Source: Caryophanales bacterium
Lineage (GTDB): Bacteria > Bacillota_I > Bacilli_A > RFN20 > CAG-826
Assembly (NCBI GenBank): GCA_016280685.1
Contig: JAEEHE010000061.1
Coordinates: 1-12,470 of the forward strand
Direction of reading: 5' to 3'
Length of the DNA: 12,470 nucleotides
In this document: positions 1 to 6,852 of the stretch, piece after piece
Layout of the letters: each line of letters begins with the position of its first letter
How positions within the stretch are numbered: the stretch's first letter is position 1
Translations under genes and position numbers: made by a program
Notes under the pieces: model-generated
What the model was told of the DNA's origin: nothing
The model's input: only the letters and a program-made list of their open reading frames with translations
Database searches by the model: none

Positions 1-576
1 ACTAAAAGATTTTATAAGAAGTTTGATCAAAAGAAATTTGATGAAGCGTGTCGTTTATTTAATTTAAATCAAGATAAGAAATTAGAAGAATTAAGCAGTG
101 GCATGAAAGTCAAATATTCTGTCGCTATCGCGTTATCTCATGAAGCAGAACTACTAATTTTAGATGAGCCGACTTCTGGTCTTGATCCTGTTTCTCGTGA
201 CGAGATATTAGATATCTTTCGTAAGATAGTGAAAAATAAAGATCGCGCTATTCTTTTCTCCACTCATATCACTAGTGATTTAGATAAATGCGCGAGTGAT
301 ATCACATATATTCACGATGGAGATATTATCTTTTCAGGTAATAAAAATGACTTTATTAATTCTTATTTATTTATCAAAGATAAATCAATGAATAAAAATC
401 TCGTAAATGAATATATCGCTTATAAAGAATTTGATGATCGTATTGAAGGGTTAATTGCCGTAGATAAAAAAGATGTTTTCTTAAAGAACAACATCACTCC
501 AGTGGAACCAGATTTAGAGCAAATTATGATTTATATTGAAAGGAGCAAGAAAGAAGATGAAAGCTTTGATTTATAA
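1..576 (+). CDS. ABC transporter ATP-binding protein, 5'-truncated by window edge
   Basis: This is the C-terminal 191 residues of an ABC ATPase that would energise the membrane protein encoded next. The frame is open from base 1, so the ATG at 103 is internal: it lies inside the signature motif LSSGMKVK (visible residues 31-38). Further on are Walker B and D-loop LLILDEPTSGLD (51-62, catalytic Glu56) and the H-loop His89 in FSTH. Walker A and the Q-loop lie upstream of the window. The tail after residue 95 (DLDKCASDITYIHDGDIIFSG) is typical of the YtrB/BcrA/PmtA-like ABC-2 exporter ATPases. The stop overlaps the permease start by 20 nt, which implies translational coupling. The substrate cannot be read from sequence; small exporters of this class move peptides, lipids or antibiotics. 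Confidence 0.93.
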   Translation, partial: TKRFYKKFDQKKFDEACRLFNLNQDKKLEELSSGMKVKYSVAIALSHEAELLILDEPTSGLDPVSRDEILDIFRKIVKNKDRAILFSTHITSDLDKCASDITYIHDGDIIFSGNKNDFINSYLFIKDKSMNKNLVNEYIAYKEFDDRIEGLIAVDKKDVFLKNNITPVEPDLEQIMIYIERSKKEDESFDL

Positions 577-1240
577 AGAGATGCGCTTATCCATGCATCC
601 TATTTGCTATATTTTTATCGTTTTATTCCCTTTAATGATTCTTATTCCTTCTTATCCTTTAGGAATCGGATTCATCTATGTCCTAACCTGTTATCCAATC
701 CTCTTTTTAGGAGCAAATAAAGGCCAGCAAAGCAATGATCTTTTATATTCAACTTTGTTGCCAGTGCGCAAAAAAGATATCGTCATGGCTAGAATATTCA
801 CGGTGATATTTATGCAAGTCGCTTTTATCGCCTTCTTATCAGCCTTATACCCACTTGCCAGATTCATCAATACCATGATTGCGCAATCAGCGGATAATCC
901 AAAGGAATTCGTTGTTCCAGGTTTAGGATTTGATAGCTTTGTGCTTCTACTTGCGATCGCCATCATCGGCTACGCTATTGCGGATTTGATTTTCTTTCCT
1001 ATATATTACAAAAAAGGAAAATCGATTGTCATGTCGACATTATTTACCATCTTAGGGTTTGTTGCATATATCGGTGTATTCACCATTGGTTTACCATTTA
1101 TTCCTGGATTAGAGTTTCTCAATAATCTCCATATTGGTATCCAATTCGGCGTGTTAGCGGGAGCATTGCTTATCTCCTTCGCTCTTCACTTGGTGGTTTA
1201 TAAAGTATCTTCCAAGCGTTTAGAGAAAGTCGATTTCTAA
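557..1240 (+). CDS. ABC-2 type transporter permease, six-helix
   Basis: An integral membrane protein of 227 residues and the partner of the ATPase just upstream. It begins MKALIYKEMR, the usual amphipathic cytoplasmic start of ABC-2 permeases (ABC2_membrane_5-like, as in PmtB/PmtD or YtrC-type exporters). About six hydrophobic segments are visible, near residues 15-35, 37-57, 82-104, 130-152, 160-185 and 190-215, followed by a basic tail SSKRLEK. I chose ATG 557, not the in-frame TTG at 536, because AGGAG at 541-545 is correctly placed before 557 and conserved ABC-2 permeases start with this K-x-L-x-x-K-E pattern. It probably forms a homodimer or heterodimer with the ATPase; a second permease may lie upstream, outside the window. 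Substrate unknown. Confidence 0.9.
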   Translation: MKALIYKEMRLSMHPICYIFIVLFPLMILIPSYPLGIGFIYVLTCYPILFLGANKGQQSNDLLYSTLLPVRKKDIVMARIFTVIFMQVAFIAFLSALYPLARFINTMIAQSADNPKEFVVPGLGFDSFVLLLAIAIIGYAIADLIFFPIYYKKGKSIVMSTLFTILGFVAYIGVFTIGLPFIPGLEFLNNLHIGIQFGVLAGALLISFALHLVVYKVSSKRLEKVDF

Positions 1241-1245
1241 TAAAT

Positions 1246-1273
1246 AAGTCACTGTTAAAAAGGTGACTTTTTT
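1246..1273 (+). terminator. Rho-independent terminator of the ABC operon
   Basis: The perfect 7-bp stem AAGTCAC / GTGACTT (1246-1252 with 1263-1269) has a 10-nt loop and runs into a T stretch at 1268-1273. It begins five bases after the permease stop codon. Confidence 0.85.
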
Positions 1274-1300
1274 GTAGCGTTTAGTGTTGCTTTGTATAAT
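1272..1300 (+). promoter_or_regulatory. Predicted sigma-A promoter upstream of the small ORF
   Basis: TTGTAG (1272-1277) lies 17 bp before a perfect TATAAT (1295-1300). Transcription would start near 1307, about 13 nt before the ATG of the 39-codon ORF at 1320. The -35 box overlaps the T tail of the preceding terminator. The -10 is a consensus match; the -35 is only moderate. Confidence 0.45.
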
Positions 1301-1319
1301 TTCCGAACCTCCAGGTTCT

Positions 1320-1439
1320 ATGTATCGTTATGGTAACCCCGATTGTATGGAAGACATCAAAGAAATCTCCAAAGAAGAAACGGAGAAATTTATCGGAAAA
1401 ACACTCGATGAAGAAGAACTAATGTACTTGTTAAAATAG
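1320..1439 (+). CDS. Small acidic ORF of 39 residues, or remnant of a larger gene
   Basis: An open frame of 39 codons starting MYRYGNPDCMEDIKEI and ending LDEEELMYLLK, TAG stop. Its codon choice and amphipathic, Glu/Lys-rich composition (K-E-E-T-E-K) look like real protein, and it fills an otherwise empty intergenic gap. The frame stays open upstream to 1278 and reads SEPPGS just before the ATG, with no convincing ribosome site (only AGGTT close to the start). It is therefore either a small protein expressed from the promoter at 1272-1300 or the 3' end of a gene whose front was deleted. I do not recognise the family, and no function is assigned. Confidence 0.35.
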   Translation: MYRYGNPDCMEDIKEISKEETEKFIGKTLDEEELMYLLK

Positions 1440-1478
1440 TGATAAAAACTAGATTACATCAAATATAAGTAAAACAAA

Positions 1479-1514
1479 TGTACGCACTCGCATTTGCGAG
1501 TGTTTGCATGTACA
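1479..1514. repeat. Nested palindrome next to a promoter
   Basis: The inner arms CACTCGC / GCGAGTG (1485-1491 and 1496-1502) around ATTT are flanked by outer arms TGTAC (1479-1483) and GTACA (1510-1514). The right outer arm runs into the spacer of the promoter predicted at 1504-1532. It could be an operator for the surface protein gene, or a weak terminator (only TTT follows the inner stem) for the small ORF that ends at 1439. Confidence 0.6.
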
Positions 1515-1532
1515 GCAAAAAAACTTTAAAAT
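1504..1532 (+). promoter_or_regulatory. Predicted promoter of the surface protein gene
   Basis: TTGCAT (1504-1509), a 17-bp spacer and TAAAAT (1527-1532). Transcription would start near 1539, giving a leader of about 40 nt that carries the GGAGG ribosome site at 1567-1571. The -35 box sits directly against the palindrome at 1479-1514, so binding there could control access. Confidence 0.5.
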
Positions 1533-1578
1533 TAAAATGATAGAAAATTGTTTTTCTAGTTATTTTGGAGGTAAATTT

Positions 1579-4197
1579 ATGAACAAATTAACGAAGATAA
1601 TCCTTGCCTCAAGCCTAGCCATCGGTGCAGGTGCTGCGGCAATTTTGAGTTTTAAATCCACAATTAAAGAACAATCAGTGGAATCTAAAGCTGAAGAAGA
1701 AGTGGTTCCTGATGGTACTGTTTCTAGGCCTTATAAAATTTCTTCTTATGAAGATTTGCAATTGATGAATAACACTCCAAGAGATGGAACGCCTACATAT
1801 TATTCTTTAGCGGAATCTTGGGTTTATCACGAAAAAATGAACATAAACTATGTTGATATTTCTTGCTATGGTTCTGACGGCAAAAAAGTAATTTGGCTCG
1901 ATCTCAATGGTAAAACAATCATGAGAGAGGGTAAATCAACCGATACTTCTACGTTCCATATTTTTGGTCTTGTTGAAATGTATATTTACGATTCTCATCG
2001 AGGATCAGGTGAGATACAAATGTGGCTTGATAATTACAGCAGTGATTCATCTTTATTTTCTGTAACAGCAGGAGCTACTTTGAATATCATTAATGGTAGA
2101 TATACTTATCTAATGGAATATAGGGATTCCGTTTATGGTGGTGGCAGTCAATTCGCGCATCGCGGTGATATTTTTAATATTAGTGGTACTGGCAAAGTTA
2201 ATATCTATGATGGTTATTTCAATGCTGCTGACCATGTTATTTATTCCGAAAAATCCTCGGGAGTAACCATATATAATGGACAATTTAGAAATTTAAGAGA
2301 TTATACTGTCTTTGCGAATCGTATACTTGTTACTCTATATGGCGAGGGGGAAAAATTTGCCGATACTTTAGGACCTTCAACGACATTCTCTCCCGAACCA
2401 GATGAATGGTGTGGCGATGATCAATTATGGGGCGCAGCTTCTTTTACATTCACTTCCAAGAATTCCTACCTCATCTACTCAAACATTCCCAATAATTTCA
2501 GCGAGATAACTATTGATCAAGGCGGAGAATACGCTTTTACCATCTGGCGTTCCAATGCTTATGATTTTAAATGGAAATTAGATAATACAACCATTACTGA
2601 AGATAGCCATCCAGCATTACAGTTAATTGGTGAAAATACTTTAGTGATTAAGCCGTCATTAGCTAATGGGTTATTAGATAATCATTACATTTTTTTGTCT
2701 TTTAAATTTATGAAAAACCAAGAATTTGTGACTAGAGACAATGAATATATTGGAATTCATGTTAATAGAACACATTATGTCATTACTTTTGATTTAGATG
2801 GACATGGTGAGAATATGTATGAATTTTCGCCGATGTCTGAAAGTAGAACTTTTGCCGATGTCGTCAATAGTGTTACTCCACCAGAAAATGATTATGACTA
2901 TTATTTCTTAGGTTTCGCTAAAGATAAACTTAGCTATTACGCAAATGCTAATTCTTTCGTTAGAGCCGCGAATGCCTTAAAAACCGATACCAATCTTATC
3001 GACTTTGACTACATCTTATATGGTGGTTGGAGAGGATACGATGATGATGTGGATGGATTAACATTCAATCAACCGACAATTAAACAACTTGATGCAAATG
3101 GTGATTTACAAAGTATTGGTAAAGTTAGCTTCTCTGGTTTAATAGAAAAATCTTTATATTACACACAATTCTATGAATTTTTATTGAAAATTACTTTTTC
3201 CTCATTCCATGCACAAGATGATGAAACCGAGACATTAGATTACTCTATCTATTATAAGATTGGCGACGCTGAACCAGTTAAATACGATGGAGTTTCACCT
3301 AAATATATCACCTTCTTCAACAAAGGAAATGGTGTGACTGATGAAGTGGAATTATTAATTCAAATTGATGGTTTCGCTAATAGAAATGCTGATAAGAATT
3401 ACGTTGGTGAATTCTCTTATAAAACATACATTTATGATAGTGAAGATGTCATAGCTAAATCTTATTCTGATGCCGCTCCCACAAATCTTTATATGCTTAA
3501 AGATGAGCCGGTTCCAGTGGTTTTAGAATCAATCAGTTTATCCGGTACACAACAAACTACATTTAGATTAGGAGATACATTCTCATCTGAAGGTTTAGTG
3601 GTCACTGCAAATTATAGCAACGGTACATCTAATGATGTTACTGGCGCATGCACAATCAGTGAACCAGATATGAGTACAACGGGTGTCAAAGATGTTAATG
3701 TCAGTTATACTGATGGTGATGTCACTAAAACAGCATCATATCAAATCAATGTGGTTCCTGCAGAAACACCAGTTCTATTTGAATCCATTAGCTTATCTGG
3801 TGATTATAAAACTGAATTCAAAGTTGGTGATACATTTACTTCTGAAGGTTTAGTGGTCACCGCTCATTATGATGGCAAAGACGATGAAGAAGTCACAGGC
3901 TTTGAAGTTGATTCTTCTGCCGTTAATATGAATGAAGCTGGCATTTATACAGTTACAGTTAGTTATACAGTGGAAGAAGTCACCAATTCTGCAACCTATC
4001 AAGTAACAGTTACTGAAGAAGAAACTCCAGTTGATCCAGGTTCATCTGAAGAACCAGAAACACCAGAAACATCAGAAACCCCAGAAACCCCCAAGAAAAA
4101 AGGTTGTGGTGGTTCCCTCTTAGCGGCTTCTATCGCAATTCCTACTCTCTTAGGATTAGGTGCCTTAATGCTCATCAAAAAGAGAAAAGAAAAATAA
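1579..4197 (+). CDS. Large secreted surface protein with Ig-like domains and Cys-Gly-Gly C-terminal anchor
   Basis: This 872-residue protein is exported and probably displayed on the cell surface. ATG 1579 follows GGAGG (1567-1571) at ideal spacing and gives a clean signal peptide (residues 1-24, KIILASSLAIGAGAAAIL); the longer frame from TTG 1504 has no ribosome site. Residues 40-280 carry repeated short beta units such as WLDLNGKTI, FNISGTGKVNIYDGYF and GVTIYNGQF, suggesting a right-handed beta-helix. Residues 398-485 (ITFDLDGHG to YGGW) resemble the Listeria/Bacteroides InlB repeat. Two Ig-like domains of the Big_3-like type follow (649-728 and 733-813), then a Pro/Glu/Thr linker and a terminal KKKGCGGS (Cys843), a hydrophobic helix and KKRKEK. 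There is no LPXTG motif. Ligand binding or adhesion is inference only. No catalytic motif was recognised. Confidence 0.85.
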   Translation: MNKLTKIILASSLAIGAGAAAILSFKSTIKEQSVESKAEEEVVPDGTVSRPYKISSYEDLQLMNNTPRDGTPTYYSLAESWVYHEKMNINYVDISCYGSDGKKVIWLDLNGKTIMREGKSTDTSTFHIFGLVEMYIYDSHRGSGEIQMWLDNYSSDSSLFSVTAGATLNIINGRYTYLMEYRDSVYGGGSQFAHRGDIFNISGTGKVNIYDGYFNAADHVIYSEKSSGVTIYNGQFRNLRDYTVFANRILVTLYGEGEKFADTLGPSTTFSPEPDEWCGDDQLWGAASFTFTSKNSYLIYSNIPNNFSEITIDQGGEYAFTIWRSNAYDFKWKLDNTTITEDSHPALQLIGENTLVIKPSLANGLLDNHYIFLSFKFMKNQEFVTRDNEYIGIHVNRTHYVITFDLDGHGENMYEFSPMSESRTFADVVNSVTPPENDYDYYFLGFAKDKLSYYANANSFVRAANALKTDTNLIDFDYILYGGWRGYDDDVDGLTFNQPTIKQLDANGDLQSIGKVSFSGLIEKSLYYTQFYEFLLKITFSSFHAQDDETETLDYSIYYKIGDAEPVKYDGVSPKYITFFNKGNGVTDEVELLIQIDGFANRNADKNYVGEFSYKTYIYDSEDVIAKSYSDAAPTNLYMLKDEPVPVVLESISLSGTQQTTFRLGDTFSSEGLVVTANYSNGTSNDVTGACTISEPDMSTTGVKDVNVSYTDGDVTKTASYQINVVPAETPVLFESISLSGDYKTEFKVGDTFTSEGLVVTAHYDGKDDEEVTGFEVDSSAVNMNEAGIYTVTVSYTVEEVTNSATYQVTVTEEETPVDPGSSEEPETPETSETPETPKKKGCGGSLLAASIAIPTLLGLGALMLIKKRKEK
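3523..4020 (+). repeat. Tandem duplication encoding two Ig-like domains
   Basis: Two domains of about 80 residues share L/FESISLSG at the start and SEGLVVTA in the middle, and both end in a T-A/S-x-Y-Q-x-x-V strand. A 20-nt stretch is identical in both copies (3586-3605 and 3841-3860), 255 nt or 85 codons apart. The rest has diverged, so this is an old in-frame domain duplication that kept a short conserved core. Confidence 0.75.
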
Positions 4198-4217
4198 TAA
4201 ATATTATTATTAATATT

Positions 4218-4241
4218 AAGGTCGAGTCTTCTCGGCCTTTT
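4218..4241 (+). terminator. Rho-independent terminator of the surface protein gene
   Basis: The 9-bp stem AAGGTCGAG / CTCGGCCTT (4218-4226 with 4231-4239, one G-T pair) closes a TCTT loop and is followed by TTTT. AT-rich flanks TAATATTAA and TTAATATA can extend the stem, so it may work in both directions. It lies 20 nt after tandem TAA TAA stops. Confidence 0.85.
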
Positions 4242-4260
4242 AATATAGGCGATTTATAAG

Positions 4261-4297
4261 TGTCGTTTAAGACATAGCATCACTAAAGTGATATAAT
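4261..4297 (+). promoter_or_regulatory. Leaderless promoter of the DUF1848 gene with two dyads
   Basis: AAGACA (4269-4274), a 17-bp spacer and a perfect extended -10, TGATATAAT (4289-4297). The ATG begins at 4304, seven bases after the last T, which is where transcription should start. No Shine-Dalgarno sequence is present. Two dyads cover the promoter: TGTC-N6-GACA (4261-4274) over the -35 and ATCACT-AA-AGTGAT (4279-4292) in the spacer, so a repressor site is plausible. Confidence 0.65.
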
Positions 4298-4303
4298 CTA
4301 AAC

Positions 4304-5230
4304 ATGATTATTAATACTGGACAAAGAACTGATATCCCCGCCTTCTATTCTAAATGGTTCATTAATCGTATTAGAGAAGGATATGTTTTAGTTCGTAATC
4401 CTTATTATCCTAATTTAGTAACCAAATTTAAATTGGATCCAAAAGTCGTGGATATTATCGGTTTTTGCACGAAAAATCCTAGACCGATGTTTCCTTATTT
4501 AGATGAATTAAAGGATTATGGACAGTTTTGGTATATCTCCATCACTGGTTTTGATAGAGATTTAGAACCTAATGTTCCTCTAATTGATCAAGTGATTGAA
4601 GACTTTATCTATTTATCTAAGAAGATTGGAAGTCATGCGATTGGTTGGAGATACACACCGATAATTGTTAATGATAAATACACGAAAGAAAGACATATCA
4701 AGACCTTTGAATATATTGCTTCTAAATTAGAAGGTTATACCTCTTTAGTGACCTTTGGCTTTGTTGATATCTATGACAAATTAGCGAAGAATCATCCCGA
4801 GATAAAAGATACAGATGATAAGACGAAAATAGAAATAGCAAAAGCCTTTATGGAAATAGCGAAAAGACATCATATGGAATTAAGATTATGTTCCAAAGAG
4901 AAATGGTTAAAAGATTATGGTGTGGATATCGATGGCTGTATGCGCATCGAAGATTATGAACATAGTATTAAGAACGCATTAGATATCAAACAGAAGATGC
5001 AAGCTAGAAGAGGCTATTGTGCGTGTTATTTATCTAATGATATCGGTGCTTATAATTCCTGCCCCCATCTCTGCAAGTATTGCTATGCAAACGGGAACAA
5101 GGAACTCATTTTAAAGAATTATAAGAATCATGATGATAACTCTCCTTTATTAATTGGACATTTAAATCCAGAAGATAAAGTGAGAGAAGTAAAACAAGAG
5201 TCCTATAAAAAGGAGATATTACTATTCTAG
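4304..5230 (+). CDS. DUF1848 family protein with C-terminal radical-SAM-like Cys cluster
   Basis: A soluble protein of 308 residues and uncharacterised function. The opening MIINTGQRTDIPAFYSKWF, followed by NRIREGYVLVRNPYYPN, is the hallmark of DUF1848 (usually SRRTDIPAFYSEWF), and the length suits the family. Near the C-terminus it has CAC (Cys239, Cys241) and then SCPHLCKYCYAN, a C-x3-C-x2-C motif (Cys253, Cys257, Cys260) matching the [4Fe-4S] ligand pattern of radical SAM enzymes. In those enzymes the motif lies near the N-terminus; here it is near the end. A SAM- or cluster-dependent role is therefore possible but unproven. The start is fixed by family homology even though no ribosome site precedes it. 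TAG stop. No terminator separates it from the lipoprotein gene downstream, so some read-through is likely. Confidence 0.88.
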   Translation: MIINTGQRTDIPAFYSKWFINRIREGYVLVRNPYYPNLVTKFKLDPKVVDIIGFCTKNPRPMFPYLDELKDYGQFWYISITGFDRDLEPNVPLIDQVIEDFIYLSKKIGSHAIGWRYTPIIVNDKYTKERHIKTFEYIASKLEGYTSLVTFGFVDIYDKLAKNHPEIKDTDDKTKIEIAKAFMEIAKRHHMELRLCSKEKWLKDYGVDIDGCMRIEDYEHSIKNALDIKQKMQARRGYCACYLSNDIGAYNSCPHLCKYCYANGNKELILKNYKNHDDNSPLLIGHLNPEDKVREVKQESYKKEILLF

Positions 5231-5236
5231 TTTTTG

Positions 5237-5245
5237 TGATATATT
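5237..5245 (+). promoter_or_regulatory. Predicted extended -10 element before the first lipoprotein
   Basis: TGATATATT (5237-5245) matches the TGn extended -10 pattern and resembles the element before the DUF1848 gene. No good -35 box is visible, because that region is the end of the previous gene. Transcription would start near 5252, giving a leader of about 18 nt that contains GGAGGG (5257-5262). Confidence 0.4.
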
Positions 5246-5269
5246 AAACAATACATGGAGGGTTTTATG

Positions 5270-6016
5270 ATGAAAACTTCTAAATTAATTAAATTATTAC
5301 CATTAACAACATTGTTATTAACAGGCTGTTTCGATCAATCTATCAGCAAAGAAGACTTCGCTGCTAAATTAGAAGAAATCAACCAAAATCTCAATGTGGA
5401 AAATGAAAAACTCAAAAACTGTAGAGCTCAATCTCGTTTAGGCATTGAAACATATAACTATAAAGAAGGCGAATATTATTCCTATAAATATTTCGCTCTC
5501 ATTTTAATTATCCCAGTGAGCTATGGTTCTTATACTTGGAAAGATGATGCTGGTTATCACAATTTCGAAGATAAGTCTATTGGTAATGATGTAAAATCAG
5601 AATTAACTGAAGAAGAATTCAACACCAAGATGGAAGGCCGCAAAGCCACAATTCTCGGTGTCTTTAGAAAACCATATGAAATCGCGAAGGCTTTAATGGA
5701 TGAAAATTACTTAAATTATTTAAATCCAGAAGGATTCTTTGATTATTCTTTAACTTATGCGAATAAATATACAAAGAACGGTAATACCTATAAGATTATT
5801 TCTACCGCAACATATACTTATAATGCCGATCATCAAAATGGAAATGATGACGTTATGAGCGTTAAATACACGATTACTTTCAAAGATAACTTACCAACTA
5901 AGTTAGAAACCGAAAAGAAAGAACGCGATGGTGATAAATCCAAAGACCACTGGAAATATTCCTATAGCAATTCCGCTTTCTCTGACCCAACCGCATCTAG
6001 TGAACAATCTGAATAG
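5270..6016 (+). CDS. Putative lipoprotein of unknown function (paralogue 1)
   Basis: A 248-residue exported lipoprotein. The signal MKTSKLIKLLPLTTLLLTGC ends in the lipobox LTGC, making Cys20 the lipidated N-terminus after cleavage, so it should sit on the outer face of the membrane. The upstream ATG at 5255 is rejected because it overlaps the ribosome site GGAGGG (5257-5262). ATG 5270 is at the best spacing, with 5267 a close alternative. The mature part is charged, with NYKEGEYY, YTWKDDAGYHNF, SELTEEEFNTKM and YTITFKDNLPTKLE in order, and no known domain is recognised. The same blocks recur in order in the next gene, so the two form a duplicated pair. Function unknown; a solute-binding or envelope structural role would be speculation. 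Confidence 0.83.
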   Translation: MKTSKLIKLLPLTTLLLTGCFDQSISKEDFAAKLEEINQNLNVENEKLKNCRAQSRLGIETYNYKEGEYYSYKYFALILIIPVSYGSYTWKDDAGYHNFEDKSIGNDVKSELTEEEFNTKMEGRKATILGVFRKPYEIAKALMDENYLNYLNPEGFFDYSLTYANKYTKNGNTYKIISTATYTYNADHQNGNDDVMSVKYTITFKDNLPTKLETEKKERDGDKSKDHWKYSYSNSAFSDPTASSEQSE

Positions 6017-6036
6017 TTAACGGTTATATAGAATAT

Positions 6037-6067
6037 AAAGGGCAACTTGAAAAAGTCGCTCTTTTTT
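6037..6067 (+). terminator. Rho-independent terminator between the two lipoproteins
   Basis: The outer stem AAAGGGC / GCTCTTT (6037-6043 with 6058-6064, one G-T pair) and inner stem ACTT / AAGT around GAAA are followed by TTTTTT (6062-6067) and a further T-rich run. It begins 21 nt after the stop codon. Confidence 0.82.
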
Positions 6068-6113
6068 ATTTTTTTGAATAATGTTATATGATATTTAGTT
6101 AGGAGGAATAACC

Positions 6114-6836
6114 ATGAATAAATTATTACTCGTATCATTAAGCTTAATGGCAATCTTATCCTTAGGCGGATGTAAAAACAAAGGTAAAGACAAATCTGGA
6201 CAAGAATCCGGTGGCTCTTCCGAACAAAAAACGACCTGTACATTAGAAGAATTTAAAGAGAGATTAAACGCTAACGATGCTTCTTTTGGTGAAGAAGAAA
6301 ACCCAAAACTTAAAAATATCTCTTATAAATCCGGAACTGTTTTAAGTCTACATCCTGTCAATTATAAAGAAGGCGAATTCTACGATAGTCAAGAAGGATT
6401 AGGCGGTAGAAGAAGCATTTGGAAAGATAGTGACGGCTTCCACAAATATGTTAAAACATTATTTGGAGGAGAGACTTATTCAGAATTAACCGAAGAACAG
6501 TTTGAAGCGGAAATGGCTAGCGGCAAACAAACAGTCCATTCTATTGTCTATACACCTATTCAAATGGCAAAAGAATTAATCGCTGAAAAAGAGGGTGGCG
6601 AAAGCGAAAGAAGAATATCCTTTAAATTCTCTGTCTCTATCTTAGGTAACTATCGTATGGAAGCGACAGTGGTGTTTACTGAAAAGGATTATGAAGAAAA
6701 TATCGTGGAACACACTGATGTTTATACAATTTCTCTTGGTGAAGATCTACCTTATCAATATCAATATGATAGAGATGATAGCAATCAAACCGCTCATACA
6801 TTCCAATACGGTAACGCAAGTTTCGATAGACCATAA
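6114..6836 (+). CDS. Putative lipoprotein of unknown function (paralogue 2)
   Basis: A 240-residue exported lipoprotein. The signal MNKLLLVSLSLMAILSLGGC gives a lipobox LGGC with Cys20 as the lipidation site, followed by a flexible Lys/Ser/Gly-rich spacer to about residue 40. AGGAGG (6101-6106) is ideally placed before ATG 6114. The folded part repeats the landmarks of the preceding gene in the same order: NYKEGEFY, SIWKDSDGFHKY, SELTEEQFEAEM, an I-x-M-A-K-E-L helix, YTISLGEDLPY and a final YGNASF. No domain of known function is recognised. A terminator stands between the two genes, so they can be expressed separately. An outer-surface location follows from the lipobox; any ligand is unknown. 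Confidence 0.85.
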   Translation: MNKLLLVSLSLMAILSLGGCKNKGKDKSGQESGGSSEQKTTCTLEEFKERLNANDASFGEEENPKLKNISYKSGTVLSLHPVNYKEGEFYDSQEGLGGRRSIWKDSDGFHKYVKTLFGGETYSELTEEQFEAEMASGKQTVHSIVYTPIQMAKELIAEKEGGESERRISFKFSVSILGNYRMEATVVFTEKDYEENIVEHTDVYTISLGEDLPYQYQYDRDDSNQTAHTFQYGNASFDRP

Positions 6837-6852
6837 TTAACAAACAATTTAT

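Noticed and set aside
691..966. Minus-strand open frame of 91 codons inside the ABC permease
   Set aside because: It lies entirely antisense to a well-supported membrane protein, with no ribosome site, promoter or recognisable domain.
1504..1578. N-terminal extension of the surface protein from TTG 1504
   Set aside because: It would put 25 polar residues before the signal peptide, has no ribosome site, and the TTG is part of the predicted -35 box.
5255..5269. Upstream ATG as start of the first lipoprotein
   Set aside because: This ATG is part of ATGGAGGG, the ribosome site itself; starting there adds MEGFM before an otherwise ideal lipoprotein signal.
5962..6243. Minus-strand open frame of 93 codons across the gap between the lipoproteins
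   Set aside because: It overlaps the coding ends of both lipoproteins and reads through a terminator hairpin; its Phe/Leu/Ile-rich translation reflects A/T-rich antisense sequence.
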